This document shows, in pieces, positions 1 through 17,268 of a stretch of 64,000 bases of DNA (position 1 is its first letter; each line of letters starts with the position of its first letter). The translations under genes were made by a program, and so were the position numbers. Below the pieces are notes generated by a model that did no database searches, was not told the DNA's origin, and worked only from the letters and a program-made list of their open reading frames with translations. Source of the stretch: Pterobdella sp. o SKG-2022 (taxonomy: Eukaryota; Annelida; Clitellata; Hirudinida; Piscicolidae); assembly GCA_964035795.1 (NCBI GenBank), contig OZ038320.1:1532053-1596052 (forward strand), read 5' to 3'.

Positions 1-75
1 TAAACACATCCAAAACTATTTTTTAGCCACATCTCATCCAAAACGAAATATATTTTACGCTATATATTACTAAAG

Positions 76-1735
76 CGTCAACTATTTATGAAGGCAAAAC
101 AGCTCTGCACTACACAAGCCACCAGGCCATCGGGTCGCAAACACTTCTGTCCCTTGGAGCTCACCCTGATATCCAGGTGTCAATTGTTTAACTATGGTGG
201 CATACTAGTCGAAACGATATATTTCTAAATTATGAGCCATGAATGGAAGCTTAGAAATAAAAAAATTATTTTTTATAGTTATATTGAAATTTTAATTTTT
301 GAATTATTAATTTCTAAAATTTCAAAAACGCTAACCTGACGCTAATAATATGTTTTTTATACAGCGTAAAACAAAACTATAAGCACGATAGAATGCCTCA
401 CCTCTCAAAACACACGTGAAACAATACCCAAGCACCCTCCACATCTCATCAACCCCACCTTCTCTCACAGGACTCCACGGGAAACACTGCAGTACATCTG
501 GCTGCCATTGAAGGCTTTGACAGAGTGGTTGAAGTGTTACTGAAAAGTGGATGTGGGTTTAAGGCGAAAAACCAGTTTGGAAGGTCTTTGATTCATTATC
601 TGGCATTGAGAAGTCGTTGGCGGCTTATAAGGTGAGGTTGGTAAGATGGAGAAATGAGGAAGTCGAAAAAAATTTTTATTATTAGACTGCTTAAATATCT
701 TAAAACACTACTGTATTTAACCCTATCCTTACACCGTCCCTTCACATCTCTAACTTCACTTCACGTCACCTCTTCTCTCGCTTCTCAACATCACCACCTT
801 CCAATCAATACCTTCACAGCATCCCTCCATAATTCAAATTCACATTCAGCCACATATCTTGGAGAGGGGATTACAACACACCAGACAACGAAAACAACAC
901 ACCGCTTCACCTCGCCCTCCAAAACAAAAATATTCCGACATGTCTTGAAATCCTTCTGAATCATGCTGATCCCAACCTTCCTTCCGACCCTCAGGTTAAA
1001 GGTTACATTGAGTTTCTATTAGATGAAAAGTCGGAAGTCAGAGGTCGAAGTCAGCTGAGAGAAAGAATAAGAAGAACCATTGATACGAACTACGACTCAA
1101 ACAACGAAACCGAAGACTCAGAGTTCAAAACCTCTCAACTGCTTCTATACCTCATTCATTTTGGAGCCATCCCCAATAATTTTCATCAAAAACAGTCTTG
1201 GAAGCGTTTGATAGAAGAGCATCATCATTATCATAACTCTAACAAATGTCATGATGGTGTCTATTGTGGGTGGATTGATGATGATCTTGACAAGAATAAT
1301 GATGATGTAAATGATCTTAATACATTCAACAACAATAATATTAATAACAAAAGTAACTCAATGCCAAAATTCTCTCGTAAACTTCTACCCAATATAATCC
1401 ACACCGTCACCAACCCACCATCTCTCAAACACCTTAGTAGACTTGTGATCAGAAAATCAATTAGAACTTTGATCAAAAATCACTATAACCTTCACAACAA
1501 TGGTTTAATGGTTCATAATGATACAAAACCGCGTGTAAGTGGAGATTGTTCGAGAGAGAGTTGTGGTGATTATAAACCCGGTGATGATGATAGTAGTGAG
1601 AATAGTGATGATGATGATAAAAAGTTCACTCCTTTTTCTTGCTATTTGTCGCCCTTGCCAAAATATTTGAAAGACTATGTTTTGTGTAAGGATTTTAAAC
1701 AGCTAAGCTTGAGAGAACTTGGGAGTAAGGTTTAA
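76..1735 (+). CDS. Ankyrin repeat and SOCS box (ASB) family protein, 3' exons (partial)
   Basis: Three exons are visible: 76-176, 471-631 and 865-1735 (stop TAA 1733-1735); upstream exons lie outside the window. Phases join cleanly. Ankyrin repeats are seen as GKTALHYTSHQAIGSQ in the first exon, GNTAVHLAAIEGFDRVV followed by a weaker unit in the second, and NNTPLHLALQNKNIP in the third. The C-terminus carries a SOCS box in two pieces: PSLKHLSRLVIRKSIR (about 1417-1464) and LSPLPKYLKDYVL (about 1646-1684). In the family these two pieces are nearly adjacent; here about 50 acidic, Asp/Ser-rich residues separate them. ASB proteins are substrate receptors of Cullin-5 ubiquitin ligases: ankyrin repeats bind the target and the SOCS box binds Elongin B/C. 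Family is inferred from both domains; the subfamily and substrate cannot be told. The long last exon is also rich in Asn, His and Asp runs. Confidence 0.85.
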
Positions 1736-1957
1736 AAAGCTTTTGGCACTGACGACATTTAATTTTAAATTTTAACCGTTTATAAAATTGAGCTTTCAGA
1801 TTATGTAACTTTTTTGTGAATTATTTAGGTTTTAATTTTTTTGAATATATATAATCATTTTTTATTGAATTTATAACCATTTAACTCGAAAATGAAACTG
1901 TCTTAAAAACTAGTTCTGTTTATTAGAATAATAACAAAAAATAAATTAAAAGATTTA
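1736..1957. promoter_or_regulatory. Convergent 3' ends with crossing polyadenylation signals
   Basis: Only 222 bases separate the stop of the ASB-type gene (+) from the stop of the WD-repeat gene (-). An AATAAA for the plus gene lies at 1940-1945. A TTTATT, which is AATAAA on the minus strand, lies at 1861-1866. If both are used, the two 3' UTRs overlap by about 80 bases or more. Confidence 0.5.
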
Positions 1958-5684
<3,727 letters not shown>

Positions 5685-6171
5685 CTGCCAGAATATGAAC
5701 AGAACAAAATCTGTGTATAAATATATCTTAAATTTACGAAACCAATAGGAGTTTTCAAAGAATGATTTTAAAAGAAAAATTAATAGGCCGATTATTAAAT
5801 TGATAAAAAATCGAATACAAAATACTTTATTTTTTTTCATTATATATTTTTGAAACTTTTAAATTACTGAGTTACTTAATAATATAAATACACATGCTTT
5901 ACGGTTAGATTCTTTTTTCGTTTAAAATTTAAAAATAAAAGAAAAAAAGCTTAAATTTAATATTAAATTTTTTTGAAATTAAAATAATAATAAAAACTAT
6001 TTATATATTTTCAAAAATTCATTTAGTATTGCTTTTAAAAACAAAGCATGACCATATAAAAGTGAAACTAAACGTGAAAACTGTACTTGAACTAAAAAGA
6101 TAATATCTGTAATTTATTCGATACTAAAAAGTTATATTCTGAAATAATTTAAATTTTTTGAATTTGGAAAC
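5685..6171. promoter_or_regulatory. Divergent intergenic region between WD-repeat gene and TAF2
   Basis: About 490 very AT-rich bases lie between the first visible exon of the minus-strand gene and the TAF2 start codon. It must hold the TAF2 promoter and probably the missing first exon and promoter of the WD-repeat gene. I see no clear TATA box or CpG cluster. Confidence 0.4.
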
Positions 6172-9100
6172 ATGAAAAGAGATACATGGCGACACAACAG
6201 GCCTTACAAACTCGGTGAGTTATTTCAACTTAAATAATATTTTACATGGTTTTTCAATAAACTATGCTCACTTTCAATAATTTTTGAAACATATTTAACT
6301 AGAGCATCAAGTTTTGGCCATTAAAGCAGTTGACTTTGAAACCCAAACCTTAATTGTACGTTTGAAATTTTCTTGCCGAAAAATTTGTTTTTTGTTCAAT
6401 TTTATTACAATTCCAGTCAATGACATGAATTTCAACAAAACATATGTGGTATTAAAAATAAATAATTGAAAAAAAATTTTTTAAATAGTTATTCAATTAA
6501 CTCCATCATGTAACGAAATTCAACAGGGCTTCGTAGATATGACTATTCACCCATTGAGTTCTGACATCAAACACATTTTCATCAATTGCCAACAATGCTG
6601 TCAGTACAATACAATACAGGCAGTTTTTTTTATGAAGGCTTATCCAAAATACAAAATTAAAATCATATTTTTCGAATAAAAAAAGCTTATCAAAAAAACA
6701 AAAATTTATGAAATATAATTGATGCTTCATCTGGCAGTGATCCATCGAGTGTCCATAGATGAGATCTACGAACCTCACTTCACCTACCATGACCCCACTC
6801 TCAACATCTCTCCTGATCCTTCCAAAAAGTTATCAATCTATTTTTATTCATTTTCTTATGAATCTTTAATTAACAAAAGAAGAAATAATGATAAAATATA
6901 CATTAAAAATCATATACAATAATACAGCATAATAATATTTCCATAATTCAACGAAAAACATGATTAAATATAATCATAAAAATATGAATAATAACAACAA
7001 TGACTTCCACACTAACCCCCACAGATACAACATGGAATATTTTGCATCGAACCACCACGAATCTGTATGCTCATCTGACATCGACTCTGGAGGAGGAGAG
7101 CTGATGATTGTCGTGCCTAATGCCATGAGGAATAATCTTATTGGTGGGTACATCTTTGTTGATTTTGCTATCTAAACAGCTGAAAAAATCTCATAAAATA
7201 GTGCACGACTATATGGATATACATTTTTATTTTCATTGCTCTTGTTATTTCTATTTTTGTTTTTATTATTACTATCATACAAACAAACCAACACTTTCAC
7301 CCTTCTACACCACGTCAACAGACCTGAAACCCTTCCGTCTTATAGTTGAGTTCTCCCTGAACCGACCAAAAGGAGGTGTGCAGTTTGTGGTTCCTGACAC
7401 TGATGGCACCCTGTTGGAAAGAGGGGCTCATATGTTCACATACAACTCACATAACTCATCCAGGTGGTGGTGGATTGTTTGTAGATGTGGGTTGGCTTAG
7501 GTGTGCTGCTGTTAGTAGGCATGTTGGGTTGTTTTTGATGTCTTGATTCAAGTGTGGTTTAGTGGTAAGGGTGAGAACAATGTACTTGATAATAATAATA
7601 ACGTTAAAAAACTAACGCCTTACACCCCAAACATCTTCCTATACCAAAAACACACCAGACTGTGGTTCCCATGCATGGACAGCTTTTCTGAGGTGTGCAC
7701 TTGGAAGATGGAGTTTACAGTGGATATGTACATGGTGGCAGTCAGTTGTGGAAACCTTTTGGAGACCATATACACCCCTGACCTCAGAAGGAAGACCTAC
7801 CACTACTACTTGCCCGTGCCCACTGCTGCACCTCATATTGCTCTCTCCATTGGGTTTGTTGGGAGGGGGGTTTAGTATGTGGTGTTTCGGGGTGGGTCAT
7901 TATATTGTATTTATCGTTTTATGTTGTTTGGTGTTAAAATTGAAGTTTCAATCATGTATAGTTAGTACACTGATATTGTATATGCGTCTTGAAGACTTCA
8001 CTATGATTACCACCTCATTGAAGGCCCTTTGAGATCTGGGTGGATCCTCGAATGCATGAAGTCACAAACTTTTGCCTCCCTGGCCTGCTACCTGTCCTCA
8101 AACATGCCACCTCCTTCCTGCATGAGGTTGCCTTGGTGTCTGATGTTTTTTCTTATATGTTTGTTTTGTCTGCTATGTACCTTTATATATGTCTATTTTG
8201 CCTGCTATGTTTTTTTATAGGATACTAAAGCTATCATCATCATCATATAAAATCAACTTTAGCATCAACATTTCATATTGACAATCATCATCCTCATATA
8301 TCAACTATATTATTATCTTCATATATCAACTATATCATTATCCATATTTAAAATATATGATAATCCTTATATATTTAACAATCAATCTTATCATCATCCC
8401 CAAATATCAACCACACATGCATGCACGCAGGTGTTTGAGTTGTATGAAGAACTCCTGTCCATCAGGTTCCCATATTCATGCTACAAGCAGGTCTTTGTCG
8501 ATTGTGCCTATGACAAAGTTTCATCTTACGCCACCATGAGTATCTGCAGGTTGGCTGGGTGGAGGAATGAATGATTAAACTGGTAATTAGATGGATAGAT
8601 GGATGGGTGAGTGGCTGGTTGGATAGGTAAAGGAATGCATAAATAAATGATAGATAGAGAGATAGGTTAGTAAATAGAAAAGTAGCTGAATGAATGCATA
8701 AGGGAATAAATTGATGGATGGATAGTTATATAGATAGATAGTTAGATGTATGAGTGGATAGATGAACGAATAGATAGATAAACCCACAAACCACCGCAGT
8801 TACAGCCTGCTGCATTCAAAAAGAGTGATAGAGCAAACAATCCTCACAAGGTCACTGCTGGCTGAAGCAGTGGCCAACCAGTTTTTTGGGTGCTACGTCT
8901 CCATGAATTCATGGTGATTTTGTATATATGTTGCAAAATATTTTTGTATATATGTTATATATAATAAAAATAACCAGAATAACAATGTTTTTCAACTTCA
9001 TCGATGTAAATTTTTGAAATAAATCAATTCATAAGATTAAACTCAAGTTAAAATATGATACTTATACTGCTAAGAATTAACGTTAATAATAGCATTGATA

Positions 9101-10224
9101 ATAATAATAAAATCACTAAAACTCACAAAGGTGCGACTCCTGGCTCACTCACGGCCTGTCATTCCTTCTCTTTAAGACTTACTCTATCAAGACATTCTCC
9201 AACAACGTACACCTGCATCACATCGCTAAGGTGGCTTGCAGTTAATATGGTGGGGTTTTGACTTTTTATGAGCTTTAAAATAAGGCAGTTTTTAGATACG
9301 TTTATTAGTTGGATGACTATGGTTTCTCATAAGTACCTTAACACAGGAGTGAAAAGTTATTTTGGGATAATTAGTTTGAAGAATGCAAATTTTTAAAAAT
9401 CTGTTTGATAATGTACACTTAAATCACGAACATTTCTTATTATAACTATAAATAACAAAACCGTTTAAAACTTCTTCACATCACATCACCTTTCTTTACC
9501 ACCAACGCATCACCTTCCTTCACCACCAACGCATCACCTCCATCATGGCACTTCACCCTCAATCATGAAACCCCAACTCCCAATCATGGCACTTCATTTC
9601 TCAGACAATGGAAGAGTTATGTGCATATGAGAGGCAGCATGGACCTGTGGTGTTGCATCCTGGATGGGGAGGGCATAAGGGTGAGGGGAGGTGGTTAAGT
9701 TAATTGTTTAATTTTTTATTGTTATTAATCTACTACTACTAATACTACTGCTACTTCTACTACTAATGGATCTAGAGTAGTAATTATGCATGAGTGTTTT
9801 ATTCTTGAAAGTGAACCAACCAACCAATTGGAGAAATTAAAGAAAAACACACACACACACACAGCCTACCCACAGCTGCTGTCAACAGACTACTTAAGAG
9901 CACACAAACTCAAATCTCACCTGGTGATGAGGATGCTCGAGATGAGTGTGGGTCGGCAATTTATGCTTCAGGTTTGCGGTGCTGTTTTTGTCTTCATTTT
10001 ATTTTATTGGTTTTCTTATTATTTTTTCCATTATTGTTATTCTTTTTTTTATTATCTTTGTATTGTTATTAATAATTATTATGTCTTTAATCATCATCAT
10101 CATCAAAGGTGATGATAAAAATGCTGACGTTAGCAGCAGGAACTTCCAAACAGAACTACCCCCTCTCTGATTGGAGCTACATACTTGTCTCCACCCACTC
10201 TGTTACTATTTTTATTATTGTTTC

Positions 10225-10255
<31 letters not shown>

Positions 10256-13200
10256 TTGATTGTTTTTATTATTTTTATCAATCCATAATGATACTAACCA
10301 TGATTTCCCACCACATTTATCATGATCATTATTCAATTCATGCCAACATCACAACCACCACAGTTTCTGAACCACATCTTCAACGTCACAGGCAAGGACA
10401 TCCAGCCTTTTATCAACCAATGGGTGTAAGTGTTTATTTTGGAAGGGAGAGAGTAGTGTGGTGTTTATGCCATTACATGATGGTATTGTTGAAATGATCA
10501 GAATGCAATTATATGATGATGTTGAAATAACTAGTAATAATTAACTTATTATGAAAAGAGGTGAAAGAATAATTATAAAATAAGAATAAAGGCATTTAAT
10601 GTGGCACCAATACAAGCAACTAAAGCAAGCAATGCTTCTACCACCACCCTCATACAGCTACCAGGGAGGTCACGTGGAGATCAAGGGCACCTTCTCATTC
10701 AACCGGAAAAGGAACATCATCGAGTTGGAAGTGAAACAGGAGAACACAGGGAAGAATAGCATGAAATATGTTGTGAGTGATGGTGCAAAAAATTATTAGC
10801 AAAAACAAAAATGAAACTACAAAACAGAACAATAACTAACATCCCACCAAACCCTAGGGCCCAATATCAGCAGTAGTCCAAGAGTTGGACGGGTCTTTTG
10901 CATATGAGTTTCTTATTGAGGACAACAAATGCAAATTTGACATCGCATGTCACTCCAAGAGTCGCAGGTGAGTCATCGGGTGGGTTCTATTATGTAGCGT
11001 TATATTATTTTTTTTCGGTTTTAGTTTTGTATTTTTATAAATTTCATTTTTTGATTTATATTTTAATTCTGTTTGACAGACAAAAGAAGAAAAAGATTCC
11101 CATCCGAACAGGAGAAGAGATTGATATTAACTTTGCTGATACTGAGTGAGCATGATTCCAAATTAAAACCATTAGATCTCTTGAATTATCAACGTATAAA
11201 ATTTCAAAATCACTACAAATCTACATCGTTCAAACACATTATTATTGCACTACCACACTTCAAAAACAGAAGTCCACAATCAACATTTCCTACATCACAA
11301 CCACATCAACACCCATCCAACACCACAAATTCTCAACATCACCAACTCCAACACTGTAATCTTATTCCTACATTACCCATCACCACCAGCGAGGACTCAC
11401 CAGTATTATGGTTGAGAATAGATGCAGAGATGTCGTTGATAAGAGTGGTGAGGCTGGAACAGGCTGACTTCATGTGGCAGCTGATGCTGCGACATGAGAA
11501 GTGTGTGGTTTACCAGTTGGAGGTGGGTTGGTAGGGTTGGTTCGAATGCTTTTATGTTATATGATTCAATGATTATTTTTTAAATCGATCTTATCATTTT
11601 TGGTGTTGAATAATAATTTCATTTAAACCTTTTGCATCATAATTTATTTTTTTATGTTTCTTTTTTATAATTTTTTCAATAATAAAAATAATAATAATAG
11701 TTATTTTTAATATTTTATAAAAGTAATAACAACAACATTATCAAAATTCCTAAATGAAATTTTCCTCCACTGCTTCAAAACCCACAAAGGCCATCAAAGC
11801 CTTGGAGAAGTTTCCCAGTCAAAAAACACAACATGCCCTCTTGCACGCTGTGCAGCAACCCAGGTTTGTCATGGGCTTAAGGTGTCGTTTGATTTTTGGA
11901 AGAGTTCAATACTTATCAACGTTATGAGATACTAAAGTTTTAGGACTTTTACTTATCTAAAAGTATATTTTTGAAAATGAATTTTTTTTTTTTAAAATCG
12001 TCATTCTTGACGAAGAAAAACGTTGTAAGATGATTCACTAGATATTATTATAAGAAGCATAAGAGTATATAACTAGAACAGCACACTATATAAATAGAGG
12101 TGCCCCATCGGCAGGTTCTTCTACAAGGTGAGGGAAGAGGCTTGCTTCTGTCTCGCTAAGGTGCTGTGCTGTCTTCAATACTTTTTTATTTACACGTTTA
12201 CAATAATAATAACAAGAAGAACAATAAAAGAATAATACAAAAAAATAAAATAATATTATAATCATCATCATCACCCTTCAGGTACTAACCCACATGGGCC
12301 TGACCAACCTGAGTAGCATGACAGGCTTTTTCCTGTCTCTTTTCAAAGCTCCATGCTGTCCCACCATTGTCAGGAGAAACAACTTCAGCAACTTTAAGCT
12401 ATATTTTCTTCAGAAGGTCTGTGGCTGTTTGGGTTAGGCCGTTTGTTTGGTGGTTTGGTTGATCGAGTTTCGAATTTCAGTCTGAGATATTTGTTTTACT
12501 GGTTTATTCAACGCTGTATTGATGAAATTTTGATTTAAAAAAATAATATTTTATTTTTAATTATTTTATTAAATATTTTGTTCCAAATAACAACTTTTCA
12601 ACAATATAACGTCTCAACACCATTGATCCTTACCGGAAATTGAACTTCAGTCGTTCGTGTTGGCCATCTCAAAGTTGAGGGACTCTTCGGGCAAATGTCC
12701 AGCCCAGGTGCTGCACTTCCTCCGAGATCTCTTGTGCTACAATGACAACTCCATCAATAAGGTGAGTGCAAGCTCTTTTTAAGGATTTTGTTACGTCTGT
12801 TTCATTAATAAGTACTTTTATCATAGTGATAAAAAAACCAAAGTTTTGTTCAATCCTTGTTCACCACCATTTTACTTCACATCACACCATGCCACTCCAC
12901 AGCGCATCATACCTCATCACCCTTACACCATCCCATCACACTCCACCACACCACTTGAAACAGTTCACTGACTCCTACTACAAGGCAGTCTTGATTGAGG
13001 CTCTTGTCAACACAGTCTCCCCCTCCATATCAATCAACGATAAAAGTGATGGGTGAGTATTGTACTTTTAGTTATTATTACTGCATATATGTGGGTTGAC
13101 CATCAATTGCCTCTGATTGGCGGTAGAGTGAGGAAAAAGTATGCTCTATAATAAAGATGTTGAAATATTAAAAATAGAAATGAACCAAATTAGCCTAGTA

Positions 13201-13412
13201 TTGAATCATTCAAATCAGGCATTTTTATAAATTGAACAGCACAAAGCTTTGTTCAGTTCAGATTGGTCTGAATAATGAAAATTTTGTGGATTTATTTGTT
13301 AAACGACTCTCACATCATAGCACCAGGCACATAGCTGATGGACTGGCAAACAACATAAGATTGATATTACAAGATGTGACCAGGTAGTGTGAGAGGTGGA
13401 TGGGTAGATAGG

Positions 13413-13456
<44 letters not shown>

Positions 13457-13584
13457 GGCCATATGACAGGTTGTTCAACATGGACAAGCTGATCCCATCC
13501 TACCACAGTGTTGTCACCGTGAGGTGTGTGTTGCTTTTAAGTTTTGTAATTTATTCTAACATCAACTTTTATTATAGAATAATC

Positions 13585-13635
<51 letters not shown>

Positions 13636-16600
13636 CTATTATTGGTCCTGGGCATGACGTTAAACTGCACCGAAGACAGCGTCTCCAATTTGAGACTGCA
13701 TTCCTATTATAACCTGGATAACAGTAGACTTTGGTAACAGATATCGACAAACTGATATCCTGGTATCGTTGTCATTTGGTTTGGCGGAGGATCATTCTTT
13801 ATTGACAACGGCAAGGCAAACTGCCCAAGTGTGGGAACGGCGGTTCTTGAAATCCGATAGTTTCAAGTTGGACGTTAGCTTGGTCTGGCAGTTCTATGAA
13901 AACTTTGTCCCAACTAAAAATGGCTTTCATTAGCCGACTGCTATATACCCCAGCTACTGGGACGCCTACAGCAGTATAACCTAATATGGATATTATCATT
14001 ATTATTGTCTTAGTTGAAAACTAAATCGTTATTATTTTATATTAATTATTATTATTGTTTCCATTTTTTTATCATATTATCACGTTCTTTATCATCACCA
14101 TCATCCTCACTACCATCAACCTCATCGCCATCATCATCATCGTTGTATTCATCACTATCAATTTCATCCTCATCATCATCATCATTTTCATACAGTAGCC
14201 TCAAAGCTTTCCGCCTGCTACAACGACTGAGGCACCTGCCCAAGGAACAGGGATTCCTTAAGAGTCATGCCAGGTGTGTGATGTGTATCTGTTATGTTGT
14301 TAGTCCCTCATGGAGAGATGATGACTGTTGTGTGTGTGGGGTTGTTAGAAATTCATGGAGAAGTGATTTTTATGACTGCTATATTATATCATTAGGTTCA
14401 ACTACAGTTTTGAAACAATGCCTTAAATAATCCTCACTCAAGAACTTCATATCATTTTGGCATCCCATATCACATTACTTCACAACCTCACACCATGCAC
14501 CACCCATCCCCACCATCTACACACAACCCTACACAGGGCTGGCATGTTTCAGGATGTGAGGTTGGCAGCATTGGAAGCTCTGGTGGACATTGTAGCTGGT
14601 GGGTGGAGTTTTATGTCAGAATTGTATGAGTTTTAGAAGGTTGAAGCTTTATGGAATCAGTTGTGAATATTAATATAGGGTTTCTCAACTGATCACCAAG
14701 TCTTAGAAATTTCTCATGGAATCTTTGTTTTTGATCATTAAAGTTGTACATTTGACCATCAAATCTTCACAACACATAGTGGACAGTGACAACGACACAT
14801 ACAACTTTCTGTTGGACTTGATGGCAGATGAGAAAGATCCGCACGTAAGGTATAAGGTGGCATGGATGATGGCCTTCAACCTGCCTTTCAAAGAATACGC
14901 TGACCCGCTCAATAGTGCCTCTAATAAGGAGAAACTATGGGAGCTTATCAAGTATGTGTGTGTTTGTGAGTGTGTGTTTTTTTGTTTATTTCTTTGTTTT
15001 TGTGTGTTTCTTTGTGTTTCTTGCATACGAATATTAATTGGTTGGAAGTTTATTAGTTCAAAAATAAGTATTTTTCATGAGTTTATTGATTGTTATATGT
15101 TTTTTTAAAGTATGAATTTCATGAATATAATAATAAAAGTAATATCAAAAATATTTTTAATCATGATAACAATCCCAACTCTAACAACGCCATACCAGCT
15201 GCAAGACTGGCCACGACAGCAGGTTGAGAATCACCCTGGTTGATCTCTTCAGGTTGTTGTACTCCAAGTGCAAAGAGGTCAATGATCAGGTGTTCGAGGT
15301 GGGTGCTTCAGTGTCATCAAAGACTGTTGGGATTGGTGAATTTTTGATGGGATTGGTTGATGGTTGTTGTGGTTGGTGGATGTTGGTTGTGGTTGATGTT
15401 TGTTGTGGTTGGTTAAGTTAAAATAGCTAGACTTTTAAATATTTATTTATGCATGATTTTACTTTCAGAAAAAAAAGAAAAAAGAGTCGAAATTCAATCC
15501 TATATTGGTGAGGTTTGGAGTGTTGTGGAATACAATCGGATATGGCATCATGGCAATATTCTTATATTCTATTGGGATCAATGCTAATGATGACAGTATT
15601 AATATATTTAAAAACTAATGATAATATTGCTATAATAATAATAATAAGAATAAAAACATAAAAAAGCGTTTTTTTATTTAATGTCATTAATCATCATCAA
15701 ATATCCTGAACCACCTTACCTCCACCATCACACCACATGACACCTACCACCACCACCACATATCATCCATCACATCACAACCACCCACACTCACATAGGA
15801 TGTATGCTCAATAGACAAAGACCAATCGATACACAGCAACCATTCCAGTGACAGCATGGATAAAAGGGATGTTAAATTTCCTGATGTTGATCTCTATGTT
15901 GGTTTGGGGGTTGATGGGCGGTTTGGTGTGGTATTGTGTAGGGTTTTTAGCTATTTATCTATCTTTCTATCTGTTTACCCATCTATCCATCTGTCTACTC
16001 ATCTATTATTGACCACCTCAACAGAAATCCAATGAAACCCAAGATGAGAGCCAAAAAAGGGACTCAAACCAAAGATTCTTCTCACAAATCTCCTCCAATC
16101 AAAATCGTCTCAGTCTCACCCAGCCCTCCAAAATCCCCCCTTACGTCTCCGATCTCAGCGCCTTCATGGTAGATGATGAATACGACGATGACGTCATCCC
16201 TCAAAATGATAATGACGTCAAAACGCATCCTGATGACGATTCGTATGTGCCATCGAAGGTGCTGGGAGTTTTTTAATGTTTTTACTCATGCAAAAACGAA
16301 AGTCTTACTGTTGTATTGACTCTTAAAATAGGCTTATAAATCATATAAGAATAAAAATAATAATAATAATTTTTTTAAAATTTTTCTTATTCTTTCTATT
16401 TTTTTTAAATATAAAATTTAACCTTGAAACAACGACAACAGAAGAGCAGACTGGATGACGTGGAGGAGGGCAGCAACCAGGCGGCCATGCAAGAGAGAGA
16501 TTTGACCTTGAGTGAGTCATCATCTCCTGGGAACAAGCATAAGAGTGAGTGGTGTTTGTGTGTGTGTAGTTTGGGGGCCTTTGGGCAATTATATAGGGGA

Positions 16601-17215
16601 CGTTGGCGGGATGAACAAATGATGATGATGATGGTTATGATTATGATGTTGACGATGGTAAAAGAAAAGAGAAAAATGATGAAAATGAGGATGATGATTT
16701 TGATGATAAAGGTGATGGTTGTAATGATGATAGTAGTGATGAGGTTATGATGGTGATGGTTGTAATGATGATAGTAGCGATGAGGTTATGATGGTGATGG
16801 TTGTAATGATGATAGTAGTGATGAGGTTATGATGGTGATGGTTGTAATGATGATAGTAGCGATGAGGTTATGATGGTGATGGTTGTAATAATGATAGTAG
16901 TGATGAGGTGATGGTGGTGATAATGGTGATGATAGTTTTGGTTGCGCAACTTTTCAAGGTCTGAGACCTAGCGACTTTCACAATTCGGGCATCAACTTGA
17001 GTGAAGAAGAGGACGAGGAAGAAGATGAATCCAGCAAACGACCAACATTTTATAATGAGGACAGTGAGATGTTTGGCACACAAGAAAGCAATGGTAGGTT
17101 TAAGAAGGGAGGTGAGGAGGAGGAGGATGAAGACGACGATGATGATTTTGAAGAAGTTGCGGATGATGGCAAGGTTGAGAAAAGTTTCTCTCCTGACTTC
17201 AATGATGAGCTGTGA
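6172..17215 (+). CDS. TAF2: TAF2, TFIID subunit (TBP-associated factor 2), complete gene
   Basis: Exons: 6172-6214, 6303-6355, 6527-6599, 6738-6828, 7025-7143, 7322-7463, 7659-7853, 8024-8126, 8431-8549, 8800-8913, 9131-9230, 9605-9680, 9865-9971, 10109-10201, 10364-10425, 10658-10772, 10858-10967, 11080-11145, 11390-11522, 11790-11863, 12115-12160, 12282-12416, 12651-12761, 12964-13052, 13321-13383, 13470-13523, 14196-14273, 14537-14598, 14780-14951, 15199-15298, 15469-15507, 15799-15897, 16025-16258, 16442-16544, 16959-17215. All phases agree; the sum is 3630 nt, 1209 aa, close to animal TAF2. TAF2 helps TFIID bind the core promoter in the nucleus. The protein has an M1-aminopeptidase-like fold: [58 protein letters not shown], then HEAT-like repeats and a C-terminal tail with a Lys run and Asp/Glu runs. 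The peptidase zinc motif is replaced by [11 protein letters not shown], so it is not a peptidase, as in other TAF2 proteins. The start ATG opens [18 protein letters not shown], matching the family N-terminus. Confidence 0.96.
9847..9864 (+). repeat. (CA)n run forming the end of a TAF2 intron
   Basis: A short CA microsatellite ends directly in the acceptor AG at 9863-9864, so it takes the place of a polypyrimidine tract for exon 9865-9971. Confidence 0.85.
10220..10254. repeat. (ATT)n microsatellite in TAF2 intron
   Basis: About eleven ATT units between TAF2 exons 10109-10201 and 10364-10425. Confidence 0.85.
13404..13456. repeat. (GATA)n microsatellite in a short TAF2 intron
   Basis: TAGA/GATA units fill most of the 86-bp intron between exons 13321-13383 and 13470-13523. 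Confidence 0.9.
13580..13633. repeat. (TTA)n microsatellite in TAF2 intron
   Basis: About 17 TTA/ATT units directly before the dispersed repeat that begins near 13644. Confidence 0.9.
13644..13990. repeat. Possible dispersed repeat in TAF2 intron
   Basis: This stretch is richer in G and C than its surroundings and is bounded by a (TTA)n run. Its first 21 bases occur again exactly, in the opposite orientation, at 22229-22249. It has no long frame of recognisable product. It is probably part of an inserted non-coding or heavily decayed element; the class is unknown. Confidence 0.4.
16703..16915. repeat. 41-bp minisatellite, about five copies, in the last TAF2 intron
   Basis: The unit contains GATGGTTGTAATGATGATAG and AGTAGTGATGAGGTTATGAT. 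The phrase GAGGTTATG recurs at 16741, 16782 and 16823, giving a 41-base period. Copies alternate between AGTAGTGATG and AGTAGCGATG, which suggests an 82-base higher-order unit. Confidence 0.9.
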
Positions 17216-17262
17216 GAGTTGTAACTGGTTTTGAATGTGTTTTCAAAGACTTTATCATGTTA

Positions 17263-17268
17263 AATAAA
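17263..17268 (+). terminator. AATAAA polyadenylation signal of TAF2
   Basis: It lies 48 bases after the TAF2 stop codon. Confidence 0.75.

Noticed and set aside
13799..13999. Short minus frame in the 13.6-14.0 kb repeat as a gene
   Set aside because: No recognisable domain or splice sites; it falls within a probable dispersed repeat in an intron.
16424..16750. Plus-strand 108-aa frame with Met/Val runs
   Set aside because: Only its first part (16442-16544) is a TAF2 exon; the rest is minisatellite and GATG low-complexity intron.
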